Below, piece by piece: positions 1 through 56,700 of a stretch of DNA of 64,000 nt. The position numbers were made by a program, and so were the translations under genes. The stretch is from Rhopalosiphum padi. Its lineage: Eukaryota; Arthropoda; Insecta; Hemiptera; Aphididae. The notes beneath the pieces are model-generated. The model saw only the letters and a list, made by a program, of their open reading frames with translations. It did no database searches and was not told the DNA's origin. The stretch is from NCBI RefSeq assembly GCF_020882245.1, contig NC_083597.1, forward strand, positions 90,188,152-90,252,151, given 5' to 3'. Within the stretch, counting starts at the first letter, position 1. The number at the start of each line of letters is the position of its first letter.

Positions 1-400
1 AACCGCGTGTGTAAGAAGTGTTTAAACGGTTACTAAGATTCCTTTTGTGGTCTCTCGGATATTAAATGGCGTACCATATTGTTTTCGATCAATACAGTCA
101 ATGGTGTACGTATGGAGTATACATATACATTGGGTAGTTAATATATAGTAGTTTTAAATTGGATTCGGACAAATAACAATACAAAATACATTTGAAGCTA
201 ATCATTTTTAAACGTCATCTAAATAAAAACGGGACGAGAACTTTCGTACGACTTTCTTGAAGATAAAAAACCTATCCTAACAGAATTTTAGTCGATCTTT
301 TTTTTTTTTATTTTATTTATATATAAAAGGGAGACGGTTCCAAGTTACGAAACTCTTTCCCATTACCCACACTGCAGTAAATATTTATGCGCATGATATT

Positions 401-425
401 ACACACACACACATATATATATATA
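401..425. repeat. Compound (AC)n(AT)n microsatellite
   Basis: A short AC tract runs directly into AT units. Confidence 0.85.
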
Positions 426-3400
426 ATATACGACCGTCTGAAACTAACGTCTTCGTTATGCTAGCTTACTTACGCCAATATATGCGAATTAAAAACCCGA
501 ATAGAATAAAATACCGAGACGACTTTAAGTTAGCCGTTTGCTCTTAAATTATTCGAATAAAGGATACGGTGTTGATTGACATGACCTCTGTTTCGGCCGG
601 ATACACGTTAAAGAATAAAAAATATGTGCTTGGTCACGATCACCGCTATGATATTATGTTATGACAATGTGTTCATAATTATTTGAATACGCAGTCTGCT
701 CATACATCACTTATAATATAATATTTTTAATCATAGTAATAATATTATAATTTATAATATATTAATATATAATAGTAGGTACAATATAATTCCCGCGATC
801 TCACCAATGAAAGCGCGGTGTAGACGTTGTACGAAATTATGCTAAGATTGTCGTTTTTCTTTGTTTTATTTTTGAAATACAACTTCTGTTTAAACGTTCA
901 TTTCGATTTAGTTTACAGCATATTGTTGTTGCAATTTATTTTACGAAATAAAAATTAATTTATACACAAATGTATAATCCAAAAACATATTTGGATTAGT
1001 TATATATTTTACAAAATCGTCAACAACCAATTTAGTAATTAGTATGCGCAGAGTTAGTTTTGATTTACATATTGTTATAATATTATCGTTGAATTCTCGA
1101 TTCATTGGATAAATACATTTATAGATAGTACACAAAATACCTAAAAGCGTCCACAGGAATTTTTTTTAGGGGATTGAGGGTGTTCAACCAAGTTTCGTTA
1201 TGCATAATATTTATATACTTTTAATATAATAATTTTTTTTAAATAAATTTATTCATAATAATGAACTGACAGAAAAACAACTAAAATGATTTAAAGTTTT
1301 CTTGGCTCATTTATTATTCAAATATACTTATGTCCCATTAATGTAAGTATTAAATTGTAATAATAAATTAAAATAACAGTCTTGTTAAAAACTTGAATAG
1401 TTAACAAATTAAAACTTTAAATATTATTACATAATATAGTATTTAATACGAACTTGACGAAAACAATTTTTTTAATGTAATTGATATTTTTATTTAAAAA
1501 AAAAAACTTTAATGACTAACAGTGCTATTGAACGAGATAGAAGTTCAAATCCGTTTATAATTGCTGCTATTAGCTCGGACTTATGGAGTTTAACATACTA
1601 CACTTTTAAATAATTTATACTAGGTGACTATATCACCAATATTATTTCTCGTCCGAGATTTTACTTTACGTAGAGCATGAAAAGTTCTTTTTGTTAAACA
1701 TGGAGTTACTGAAAGAGTTGAGGAACAGTTAAAACAACGTGAACTGCTGGATATAAAAAATAGTTTTGAAAACAATGTTTTTATTTAAACTTATTTTTCT
1801 ATCTTTAACGTATATAGATAAAAAGTCTGAGGGGGCAACAGCTTGACCCCCGCGAGTTGTAGACGCTTGTGTAATTAGTAATTATCAACTATACTTATAG
1901 TTGTAGCTGGCATACAAAAGTATTTAAAAATCTTGTTATTGGAAAAAAAAATCATATTTATTGCACGGGAGTCACAGCGTTAGATTTATTATGATAGTAA
2001 ATGTCTGTAGATTTGGTGTTGATATTTCGTAAACGAGCCCTATACAATATCATATTGTGTTCGTTAAGAACATCGACGCCAATCCTGCAGTATACCTATT
2101 ATATTTGCTTTCGGGACAAGTGTCGATTTAATTTTCTAGTTTGGCTATTGTAATAGCTCCCATTCCTCTACCATTAACCGTAAGTCAATATAATATTATA
2201 TCCTAACAACCAATTATTATTTCTATACTAATGCCAACTTGCGCATTAATAAATAAATGCACATACAAAATATGGTATATCTACGATGAACATGAACAGT
2301 TAAATTAATTGTAATAATAACATTTTGAATTTACAAAGATCATTAGCTAAAGTTCGGTATAATTTGAGTTTTAATCTGTCATTTTTACAAATATTCAAAT
2401 ACTACTTTTATCAAAGAGATTCAATTATGTTATATAATACGAGTAAACGACGATTAGTGTCAGTAAACTTAAGATTGAAACAGAAGAACGAAACGAATAG
2501 AAAACTATACGGTGAACCGAGCCTATAACGAGTGGTTTCGACGTTAAGGAGAATGTTTTAATTCGTTTTATTCGAAATTTTAACCGATCATCGACAAGAA
2601 AAAAAAAATCTTCAATCCAAACAAATAAAACCCGACTGCTATGTGTTCAAAATAAGAAAGTATAGATTATTAAACATTTATAGTATTATATCTAGGAGAG
2701 TCGGAACAAACAATTTAATATTCAAATATAATTAATCATCAAACAGCAATCATATAACAAACGTTGACCTGTAGTATATTATATACTCAGCTGTTATTGC
2801 ATTATGTACGTTTATTATATTCGCAATGCAGCATGTTATTCTTAAACAGATACGCATAATACAACATATGTATGTTTAAACAAATTAACGGCGATTGTCA
2901 TTAATATTCATACGATTTATGAATTAATACCTACCTATATTGAGTGGCTATATCTATAATAATATCTCTGTAGGTTTTTAACTGAAGCTGTACATTATAC
3001 TCAATGATAATTATTATACTACAAACGATAAGGGCTTATCCTTCTTTATATAATTATTTTAAACGAGGCAAAGAATTAAATATTAATTTTAATGAAAATA
3101 TGCATTAAATATTTATAAATTAATTAATTATTTATAAATTAAGAACATCGTCAGTCAAAGGAATACTATTTATTCAAGGCTCGTATTTAATGGAGATTTT
3201 CTTTTGGGGTAGTTCAACTACTCGAGATTTAACATAATTAGATTTTCTTTAATAATAGGTAATATGTTTAACATTGAAGATCAGTTTAAAATATAAAATA
3301 CTTGACCCATAAAATCCGGTAGGTAGGCAAAGAAAATATTATATATTTATTTGAAATTAATTAAATTTGTTTTACATGATTTTGTTTATATAAAAGTTCA

Positions 3401-3895
3401 AATACGGTTTAAAATACTACTGCAGTGTACTTATCGTTTATACGTTTATTGGTTTAATATTATAGGTAAAGAAAACATATATTTATGTATGCTTCAGTAT
3501 AATGATAAAAATTACCAGGACTGACTGAAATAGTGAAATATATAAACTGAAAAAGAGATTGAAATTAAACGAAACGATTCAGGATATTTAAAAATATGTT
3601 CTTATTTGTATATTTTCCAAGCACAAATTATAAGTACATAAGTTTTCATAAAAAATGATATGTCTACAATATTTACGTTTTAATTATATTTTAAACACAA
3701 AACGAGTATTTACGACTATATTTTAATATTATAATAATAGTATAATAGTAATCACGAATTAAAAAATATGATAAAATTCCTATAAAAATTTATCACCATA
3801 AACTAACAGCAAAGTTTAATGTTTTTCAAGTATTAACCGTTTATAAACAAAGCACACATTTATGATAACGTAACAACGTATAAATATTATGTAAT

Positions 3896-4400
3896 ACTAG
3901 CTGTATACCCGAAACCCGACTTTACCCTATAAAAAATGAACAAACATAAGGCACGACGCTATATTGGTGTATCTCGGGTTTAATGTATCTCAGATCACGG
4001 TCAAATTTGGTATCGTAGTTGTACCTCGCTCTGTGAACTAATCCGATCGAGATGAACATAGCACGTAATATATTTTTTAACGTAATTCAAATTTACTCTC
4101 CAAACTCTCCTCTAAGAAATATCTCTGAAGCTTTCGTAAACATCGGCCGAGTGGGTTTTTATATCTATATACAATATACATATTAACAAAAAAATTATTG
4201 TTCAATTTTCGTGAACCAAAACAAAATTCACAAGTGAGCAATTTATAGTGATGTATATGATATGGGTTGAAGCTTAAAATACCCTCAAAATTCCAAGGAT
4301 TCTATTTTGAAATAACTTTCGTCTAAATTGATCAATTAATTTATGAGATTAGCCGATTGTCACTGGCCCACATAAAACATTTCTCAAGTGGTAAAAAATA
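3896..4400. repeat. Possible degenerate dispersed element (ACTAGCTGTATACCCG boundary)
   Basis: The word ACTAGCTGTATACCCG at 3896-3911 resembles the ACTAGCTG(A/T)..CCCG junction common at ends of interspersed repeats in insects. The following few hundred bases are less AT-skewed than their surroundings. No coding sequence or second terminus was identified, so the extent is a guess. Confidence 0.25.
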
Positions 4401-4817
4401 TCAATAATTTTAAGATATGGTCGTAAATACTTACTTTGTTTGAAAATATTAGCTATCGCTTTAACTAATAAGTGCATTATTAAATGAAAAAAAAAAATGG
4501 GAGTAATCATGCTTGGTGAATCACCTCGTGTAATACAGGTAAACGCGTTTCACAGTTTTTGATAAATTCGATCAAATATATACGCACATCAAACGAGTGT
4601 AATCAATTTTCGTGCAGACTGTGGCGGCGTGTACCTATACTTATAAAATACGATGTATAATAAAAGGATTTGGATCGACTAACTAACCGAACAGTAACGG
4701 ACCGATGATAATTTAAATAAAGGAATATAATACGGCGAACAATCCGTATTAAAAACCGTAACCGTCTAGGTGGGTATAATATATTATGCACATATATAGA
4801 ACGTACAACTACCACCA

Positions 4818-4843
4818 ATACTATTATAATATTATAATAGTAT
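4818..4843. repeat. 26-bp perfect AT-rich palindrome
   Basis: A perfect inverted repeat without spacer (each half ATACTATTATAAT). It could extrude a cruciform, but AT-rich palindromes are common in this window. Confidence 0.8.
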
Positions 4844-7800
4844 ACCTATATAACTATTGCACGGCAGTGTCGTCTGTATAGGTATATATAATATACGTGC
4901 ACGTGCACGCGATTGCAGCGACGATGATATCAATCGCAGAGACTCATCTTGCGCATTGCTTCGGCGACGAGCTAATCAAATGTTTAATGCCCGACGGGTC
5001 TCCCCTTAATCAAAGGACACGACTGAAAGGAGCTATGGTATATGATATACACGCATAGCAATCAGTTCCATGAAAATGTATATTGTATATATTATATATA
5101 CACAGATACCTATATATATATATATAAATTAATATTTTACAGTCTAATATACGTTTATATGTCTAAATGTATAAATAAATAATAATGTTTAAATGTTTAT
5201 ACGCATGACTACACTCGGTCGACGAAATGAATGTGTTTCGCTGGTAAACGTGTCTTAGAAGTGAGCTTAGGTCGAAAGAGCAAATAAATGTATCTTATAT
5301 ATATATATATATACAAATAATATCAAGTAGTTGTATATATATATAAATATATATATTATATAACAGGACTTTTGCTGGCGCTGTGTATATAGTGTACGAA
5401 CTATACGCGGAAAATGTGAGACAAAAATCGTTATTATACGAGTATATATACGTTTATTATTATGGCTTACCGACGACGGCGCAATAAAAATACTACACGC
5501 TTGCTCGCTCACCTGAAAACGTTGACACTCGAGTCGTGTGTATTCGCGTTAATTATTACACTTTTAACCCGACTGTATCCGTGCGAACAACGTAAGATTA
5601 ACGAGAGTTTCGATTGTACGTATAATGTACATACGTTATTATAATTTGTATTAGGTAAATCAATGGGACGACTCTTGCGGTATAAACGACGAGCGACGTT
5701 TGACGTAGCGAACGCCCTCGAGTTAGCAATATTATAATAACGTTTCGCTACTTCGAGTGTTACTATATTATAAGACCGAATAAATTATTATTAGGGAATT
5801 TTAATGAGAGGTGATACGATGAAAAGTCACATGTTTGGTACATTTAACAGCTCTCGACACAGTCCTTAGTTTTTCAGTACATTCGAAAAAACAGATTTTT
5901 TTTTCCAAAACCGACGATTTGTCTTATTTTAGATGGAATTTAATAAAAATAAAAATAATTATTATTATTAATTTTTTTTTTTGGAAATTAGATTTAAACA
6001 ACCAAGCATATTGATTTAGTTACAATATTTTGCAATTTTTTATTATTCGCAGGCAAATTATAACTATTTATCAAACTATATTATATAATAACGTTTTAAA
6101 AACCTATTTGTATACGTTCGTTATAAATTTTCTTTCTTCGATTAGGAGTCTTTGACTTTTTTAGGCGACGTGCGACCTATTATTATTATTTTTTAAATCT
6201 CATTGCCATATTTTTAATAAACATACTATGCTAAAAATATGTTCGTTGGCTTCAGATAAAAACAACGTGGGCTGCGGGTTGAAAACCTCTACCCAATTAA
6301 ATATTGAATATTGATGTTGTTAGGTCATTTATGTCGGCTAGGACTGCAGTCTGCGGCAAATAAGAGTCACTTATAAGTTTCTTGGATCGTTAGTTATACA
6401 GAAATGTAAATGAGAAGAGTGTCTATCTGTAGATACGAATAAGAACAACTGTTTCTCGTTGATATACTCTCATATACCCATTGGTTGTAATTTGTCAGTG
6501 TTCGTTGGTACTTTTAAGTTATAGTTGAATGTGTTCTGTCCCACGTGTATCAATTATTTATTTAGACAATTTTAATAATATTTGGAATACCAGAGATGCT
6601 TGTAAAATGACTGAATAAATAATAACCAGTGTGTGCGGTGCACCGTATCGTTTTGTGGTCGTTTAAGTGTTATTATATTATTTAATACTATTTTCTGCAC
6701 GATCGGCGATAGATCACAGGATTGAAAACGATTTAAGGATTTCTTATAAACACTGAAGCAGGCCAAATAATCTGCATCAACAGCCGCGGCAGGCGTGCGT
6801 GGTTGTTAAAACGTGCATTTCGAGATGATCGGCGGCGGCCAAGAGTTTACAAATTACAGTTCACCGAGCGTGTGCACACGCGGACGGTTATGAATATCTG
6901 TGCCGGAAACTACGGGATTTAATTATGGCGGTCGTGGTGGATACACGGAACTTTTTTCTGATGTCGTTTGCAGCCAAACACGAGACGCACGACAGAACGG
7001 AAAACGCGTGCGGATACACCCAAAACACAAAAAACGGTTTGCTGATTAAAAAAAGTATTCAAACGACGGATAATTTGATTTATATATAATATATATATAT
7101 ATACCACATACAACTCCGCCTGAATGATTAATATAATTTTTTTCATTTTTTTTCAGAGATCATCTGTTACAATCAGTTACAATTTTGTAAGCCATACCAT
7201 ACACTATATGTGCCTGTGACTGAATCTTGAAATGCATATTTTTATGTGTAAATATAAGGTAATTCATCTAGCATGCTCACTCCTTATATATATTTATTCA
7301 AATACTGATTTTTTAAATTAAATAGTATTCTCAAAAAACCTTTATTTTTAATACATAAATATTATATATTATATAAGGAGTATTCTACGGCAATACGAAC
7401 TTTTGTTTTCAAACAAAATCACCCATGTCTCTTAAATTGTTAAGACGACGGTTTACTTTCAAAATCTTAACGTATTTAAATTAAACTTCGGAAGAGCAAT
7501 ACAAATTTATTGAATAAATATATACTTAATACACGGTTAATTGTTGTATTAAAACTGTATGTAATTACATAGAATAAAGTACATCATCGAACGATCGTAA
7601 GCACCGATAATTCATTTGTAAATTATGACCAAAACACACGTATCGGTAGCATGCATATAATATGTTTAATATGTTAACTTATCGTGCCAATGAATGCAGG
7701 CGAAGATAACAGTGATGTTATCAATTATTTTCATCTGAGGTCACGGGGGCAAGAACAGTTTCAACTATGATAAGTGTAACGAAAACATTTTTGTATTTTT

Positions 7801-8399
7801 ATTTTTATGATTTTATAATATCATATGATCAAATGGTAATAATGATATACATATATCTGCAGATATATATCCTATGGGTAAGGTTAGGTTTCATTTTATA
7901 TTCTTCGTAAGTCCTGTAGTACATAATTATTATTATATATAACGTGCATCGTTGAAATAGACAGTATCAGATTTAATTTACACACAAAGAGAAACACGTG
8001 TATGCAAACTTATTTACTCGTTAAATAAATAAATATATAAATGTACTCCTCTTAATGTAATAATATAAATGTATGCGTGTATATGTGCGTGTTTGTTGTG
8101 AATTCGATATTTTGATTTCGATACGAGAATGAACCCCGTTTTTGATCTAGACTATCAACCGACGGTAGTTTTTCCTCAAATGATCGGGGAAATTACTAGT
8201 ACCCATACCTACCAAGTACCAAGTTTATCGAAAACAGATCTTTTCAAAACAGGTACCATTTAGATACGATTTCCAATCTATTCAAAAGTACTCACGAGAC
8301 GTACGCGAGCAACCATTCTATACCCAAAAGAATGCTAACAGCGAAAAATCATAAAAATGAAAAAACAATTTTCTTTTCAAAACTGCGCTGTAAAACCAT

Positions 8400-8870
8400 T
8401 ATCATCCTGGCATCGTTTACAATGCAATACTACGCGTGTCGGTTAACGGTTAGTAATCGCCCGATAAAGTGAGCGGGTGATCGAACCTATAATAATAGGA
8501 ACGAGCGCTGTCGAATTTTTTTGATGTTTCGCGGCGCCTTTTCCGGTTCGGCGGACCCACCACGCGCTACGACGTTTCCGGTCCCCCTCGACCGATGTCC
8601 CGAAACGCGAAATGTGACTTGAAAATCAAAAGGCAACCACCGCCGTAACGCGAGTAGTGCCGCCCTCTACCTCACCGAGTGCACTCGAGTTGCGCGATGT
8701 GTAATTTGAAAATAATAATAATACGACCTGTACGCGCGTCACAATTCACGCGCGGCAATTATAATCTCAAGTGTCAAAACGCGAACGCGAAAACGCCCGA
8801 CCGCCTGCACAGTATAATATTATGCAGCGGCAAACTCCCCGACCAACCTCGAGGGATGACGTAGTGATGC
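8400..8870. promoter_or_regulatory. CpG-rich patch, possible promoter or regulatory island downstream of the gene
   Basis: About 470 bp are much richer in G, C and CpG than the flanks, with clusters such as TTTCGCGGCGCC and TACGACGTTTCCGG. No conserved protein is readable; the plus-strand frame 8679-8864 is unrecognised. In an AT-rich insect genome, such an unassigned patch may mark a promoter or first non-coding exon of a neighbouring gene. Function is inferred from composition only. Confidence 0.3.
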
Positions 8871-8899
8871 AGTTCGTACACAATTATGCATGCACATAT

Positions 8900-11500
8900 T
8901 ATTATGTGCGTAGAGTGGCTCGGAAGTCGATGCGCATTTCCGCGTAGTCGCGTAGATTATAATAATGTACATCAATTCCGACTGTAGGCCACGCAGTATA
9001 CTATATAAATGTGCAATATACTGCAGTAACTCATTCTATTCAATCGAAATATTCCGTAAAATATTTCGTTATGCACAATTTGTCATATTTTTTTTTTTTT
9101 TTGTCACGTATATAATATAATCATTATATAATCTGCATATTTATGTATGTTTGGGTTTTTAACTGAATATAGAGTATTATATTATCGACAATTTCAGTCA
9201 CATTATTATACGTTTTTCTAAAAAAGTTTACATATTTTATTTTTATTTGAACGGGTAATTCGTATTTATTTTTTTAACATACATATGTATTATGTATATA
9301 ATATACCGATTACATGTTCGTTATAATATACAGAAATAAAAATACTTTATAATATTTATCTATTTTTATTTTTACATATTTTATTTTTTAGCAACTCAGC
9401 CACTGTAAGGAACGGTTCGGTTTTTTAAAATTTGAAACATTTTTTTTTTGGTGTATATTTTTCATTTTTAAGGGATACATTTTAGTTATTTTATAGATAT
9501 TATAAATATTTTGGTTGCTAGTTGTGCATAAACAATTTTAGCTTAAAACTTTAATAACGAACACGTTTGATTTCACATTGTAATCGATGACAATATAAGA
9601 AGAGACGCAATTAAATATTCTGTCCATTTTATCATATTAAAAGCCATTCCGGAAGTGTGGGAAAATGTGGTGGCCTATAATGTGCAAATCGCGAATACGC
9701 GCGGTAGAAAACGGAAGCCACGACGCGTATATGTATATAGTATATATTGAAATCGGGTATATAATATAATGATCGAACTGCAACCTTTAGTATTTCGATA
9801 ATGGTCGATCACAACACAATACCCACTCTCGTGTACTATTTTCATACAATTTATAATATTATAGAGTATATTATATACGTAATAACATAAACTATGTTTC
9901 ATTTGGAGATGCTTTTATAAATTTATCTGTACACCCCCAACGGTGATGGTCAGATCGCACACAACGCATTTCTACATTATAGTTTATAATACCTAATGAT
10001 AATAACTTTATGGTATTAAAAAAAAAAAACTGCAATTATGTAATAACATAATTTATAATAGCGATTCACGTTTTTCATTATATTCGATACACGGATATAT
10101 CGCACGAGTAACTTTTCTACACTTTAATATTATGTTCCTGTCTTTACAAAATAATTGCTTTTCTATATAATTGCGTAGTGTTAATAAGTAGTGCAAGTCA
10201 GAGGACGAATTTTGCGTAGAATGGTGGTTTTATAATTATAATTTTAGGGATAGGTACGTGTTATTATTATTTTTGCGACAAAAAGGATTATATTACGGTT
10301 TTCCGATTGATTAAAAAAAAAGACTAAATCGAGCATAATGTTAAATCAGCTAAAGTTTTGTTGTATCGTGTACTTTGGGGATTTATCTGTCAACATTTGG
10401 CACGGTTAAGTGTTGGAAGAAAAAACTAAATAATTAACCACGCTTGAACTATTCAACGTTTAGCCAAAATGTGCCCTGATTTTAAAGACGAATACAACCG
10501 AAATAAGTTTGATAAATAACTTCACACTAACGTTGCCAAATATTAATGCATTTACATCATAAAAGATGTTAAGTGAAAAAAAAATTACAACTATAAAATA
10601 GATACTTATACAAACACGGTGGTCAAATGTATTGTGACAATACATCACAACAGAGTCAAATAACAATTGCAGCTAGACGCATCCATTAAAACGAATAAAA
10701 TATATAAATCTAAAGTTAGGTAGTTTGTTGTTATTAAGTTTAGTAAAACGTGACTTTACAACACCACACTAAACAATTGTTTGTTTTTATTTTTTTGTTA
10801 CTCATACGTAAACGATAAAACTATCAACATAAACGTAAACGCAACATATTGTATTTAGATAAACGTTGAATATTATATTTCAATTACAAACTCATTTTTC
10901 TCGAATTTATTTTTCTTGCCAACACAATAAAGTACCGACTATATTAGACTGTAGAGAGAACCTGTAGGTAGTATAATATGAAATTTAATAATCCGGCGTA
11001 CAAGTAAGATCATTTTTCTCTGCAGGCATTTTTATAACGTACAGCATGATAGAACTTAATGACTTTGTTTATTAATTTTATTTTATTTTTTTGATATGAG
11101 GTGAACATCGAAGCAATGTTATAATAATATTTATGTTTGTATCATAATGACGAGAACAACGGTGGAAATCGCTAATTAATTAATTAATTTTATATACAAG
11201 TGAAAGCGTAGGCATGTAGTATTATAAATTTCGAAGAACAGCGTCGTCGTGTTATTACTTTTACTACTCCAAAAGTCCAAACTCATCGAACAACTTTATA
11301 CTGACGTTTTGATTTAATTTATAAAATGTCTATACCTACTGTTTATATTGATTAATATTTTCGTAGAAAAGACAATGTTAGAGTTTGGTAAAATATATTT
11401 TGTAGTAAATGGTTATTAAATTGTATTTTAAATTTATGTATTATCATTTATCGAAGCTAACGAAGAAATATCTGGTGAATCTCAAAATAATTATTTATAA
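8900..11500. other. Intergenic AT-rich sequence downstream of the KAT7-like gene
   Basis: I see no gene. It includes poly-A/T runs and one compact motif cluster at 9645-9671. It may include part of a longer 3' UTR if the proximal polyadenylation signals are not used. Confidence 0.55.
9645..9671 (+). promoter_or_regulatory. Compact TEAD / ETS / Su(H) / Runx-like motif cluster
   Basis: In 27 bp there are CATTCC (TEAD-like), CCGGAAGTG (ETS), GTGGGAA (Su(H)) and TGTGGT (Runx), partly overlapping. Motifs are short, so chance is possible. The dense arrangement in an AT-rich neighbourhood is why it is listed. Confidence 0.25.
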
Positions 11501-11503
11501 TTA

Positions 11504-11516
11504 TTTATTTTTTATT
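11504..11516 (-). terminator. Candidate polyadenylation signals (two AATAAA) of the KAT7-like gene
   Basis: On the minus strand AATAAA occurs at 11516-11511 and again at 11509-11504, about 146-160 nt after the stop codon. These are the first AATAAA hexamers downstream of the stop. In sequence this AT-rich the hexamer arises easily by chance, so longer 3' UTRs are possible. Confidence 0.4.
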
Positions 11517-11661
11517 TTTAACATAAATATATTTTAAACAATACCTAGTTTATATAATGGAAACACCAAAATATAATAATAATAATAAATAAATGGTATT
11601 TTTAGCGACGCATTATGATACTAATAATATTTTACACCCACTCACTGCGAATAGGTACATT

Positions 11662-53722
<42,061 letters not shown>

Positions 53723-56700
53723 CTGTAAAGAAAAAATAAGTTCCACTTTTTAAATATTGTTATTCACACTATTTAATACTATTATACTAAGTGTCTAAAT
53801 ACATTCATAGGTATGTTATTGAAGCACATTTGGGGAAGAGACAGGAATAATCAATATATTTACTAACAACTTAAAAGTTATTTGCGATGTAAAATAATAA
53901 TAACCACAGTATTTTACCTAATATTAATATTAATACAATTTGCTTCTAAAAGAATAAAATCTACGCTGCGCATAACTTAATACCTTCTTTATAAATACTT
54001 ACAATACCGATTATAATAAATGTATAAGCTTTAAAAATTGCATCATTTTCGAACCCCGATTATTCCATTGTCATAAATGACTTTTAGAGGACTATAAAAA
54101 GAATCACAAATTCCTACCCAAAAAATGAACTATACAACACATCCAAAATCTGATATGAACTACTAATAAACGAATAATACATTCATGTGGTTTCACTTTC
54201 ATGTTTCCAAATAATATAATCTCCTTCAAAACCAAGGTTGCATGGCAGCCAGTTTGAAATTAAGTACTTACTAAATTCAAATAAATAAGTAATTTAAGAC
54301 TTTGTATTATATATAAAATAGAATTTTTTCCTTATTTTAAAATGAAAATATGTAAAAAATCATCCATGTAGAAATAGTACACACACATTTAACTAAATCC
54401 ATTCTCATCACCAAAGAATTGGTCCAAATAAACGACACATGCAAGGAAAACTTTACGATCAATCACATTATGATTAATTCTCAAAATACACCAAAACACA
54501 AAAAATCTTTATTAACCCAGAGTTACTCTAATATACACTTAACGAAAGCAATAAATTTATTTTTTCATAGTATAAACTCAATACAAAAATTGTAAATAAT
54601 ATTATTTTGTTTCACTTATAATAATTATCTAATTTAAAAATAGGCTATAATAACTAAAACGGTGTAGGAGTCTTAACTGATAATAAAAAAATAATATATT
54701 AAATAAAATAAACACTTTGAGTTGATAATTTGTGACCAGGATCAAAAACGGTACAAGGAATAGAAATTAATAATCGATCTCTCAGCAAATAAACAATTAT
54801 TATCAACCACTGTAGGAATCATTTAATATAGTATATTACTATATACTATAATGTTACATTATTTACATAATATATGCTTATATAATATATATCCAAACAG
54901 GATTTAATCCTTAAACGACCTGATCGGATGCTGTTCGTAAAATACAATCGATGATCTAAATCATCGTAACATTATAATACATGAACGATATTTTAATGCA
55001 TGTAGGACATAAGGTGATACACGCCGTTTTATGGCTTAAAATAAATAATAATCTGCACGCGATTTCTAAAAAAATATATTCAATTTTTTAATGTTACAAA
55101 GAACCGAATTCTATTTTTATTTTAAAATTTTCTAAGAACCGAACAAAAGGAAATAGGACAGATTATAATTTTAAAGATCATTGAGCCCAAACGATTGTGG
55201 ATTTATGATAACGAAATAGAATTTGTAGATTGTTGCGAAATAGTACAATTCGCGAACATCGAAATATGCCATAATAACCTCAATACCCATTTATGGTAAT
55301 ACAATAATTATAGAATTTGAAATATTCAATAGGAGATATTCTAAATTATTACAAACAAATATATTTACTGGTCTATAATAGTTAAAAAATAATTAATTAT
55401 AGTACGCTTTCTTTGTGGTTTTATCATTATAGTTTTCATTTGGTTTGACAAACACCATAAGTTACCAAATACCTACCAACCGCAAATAGGTACAAAACTA
55501 CGAAGATGTTGATTTTTTGACGGAATTAAGCTAATACTAAACTTACTTAATACATAAAACACGTATGTACTTTATACTCATAACTATTAAGAGGCTATAA
55601 AAGTTGGGCTTTTAAATCCAATAGTGAAGTAAACAAATACAGATAACTCATCATTAAAGATAGCTTTTACCTAAGACACATACTACATAGTACAAAACTA
55701 CTAGACTAAAATATTTTAAAATATTTTTTATTGTTAAAATACTTTAAGTCTTATATATCTCGTAGTTACTTTAGTTTTATAAATTGTCTAATTAAATTCT
55801 TCATATAAGTACCTATATGATAATGTAAGAGTACCTATATAATATTATGTTGCATGTTTAATTAAAATAGACACATAATTATATTAAATATTTAATAATA
55901 AATAAAAATTATAATTCTTTTAAATAATAAAAAACACAATAAATTGAATAACTTAAAAATATTAACAAACTATTTTTTTTATAGATATAAAATTGTTATG
56001 TACAATGATAGTTTTAAAAATTAAAACATTTAGATTTATTTTTGTACCTAGTATATATAGACATATAATTATTTCTTTTGAACCCTGATCATTCTTTAGT
56101 GTTTTTTGTAAATTGTATTTTATACGTAATAACCCAAAAGATTTTGAAGGACTCTATATTTAACAAAAACACTATAACTACCATTATTATACCATCGGAT
56201 ACCACTCAGCATTTCACAGACGGAATATTATCATTACCACGCCTTCGCACTCACTCATTAAATAGAACTTGACAATTCATATATACCTACGAGCTTCAAA
56301 AGTCAGTGGTATATATTTAGAGGAAATTTTATTTGATGTGATTGTATAAATTATAAATAAATAATTATAAAGGTATAATAAAATGTATCTAGAGGAGGTA
56401 CCAATTTTAAAATTGACTTTAAATTTGTATACAAAATATTAATTATTTGTCTTTATAGAAATATTACCTTTTATATTATATTTTATTACCTAATTCGTTT
56501 ATTGGAATAGTAACAATATAAAAACACGTGAAGTTTTTATACATTTCAATACTCCGTTAATGTAGACTCATAAACAAATACAACTCAAGAGAAGTTATTT
56601 GTTTATGCTAACGAATGCCAAATGAATGTTAATTTTAGAAACTTAATTTATTTCATCTAATTTTAAGTTCGACTAAAATTGTTTCTTAAATATTACTCGA

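Larger units (their letters stand above)
1..8400. other. Downstream intergenic AT-rich sequence, no gene recognised
   Basis: This stretch lies 3' of the KAT7-like gene. The short open frames present (for example 5462-5644 plus, 6919-7146 minus) have no recognisable domain and read like chance frames. Somewhat GC-richer, complex patches occur near 4.87-5.04 kb and 6.78-7.02 kb. A possible old dispersed repeat begins near 3896. Confidence 0.6.

Noticed and set aside
1540..1575. AGTTCAAATCC, similar to a tRNA B box
   Set aside because: No matching A box, cloverleaf or SINE body could be traced.
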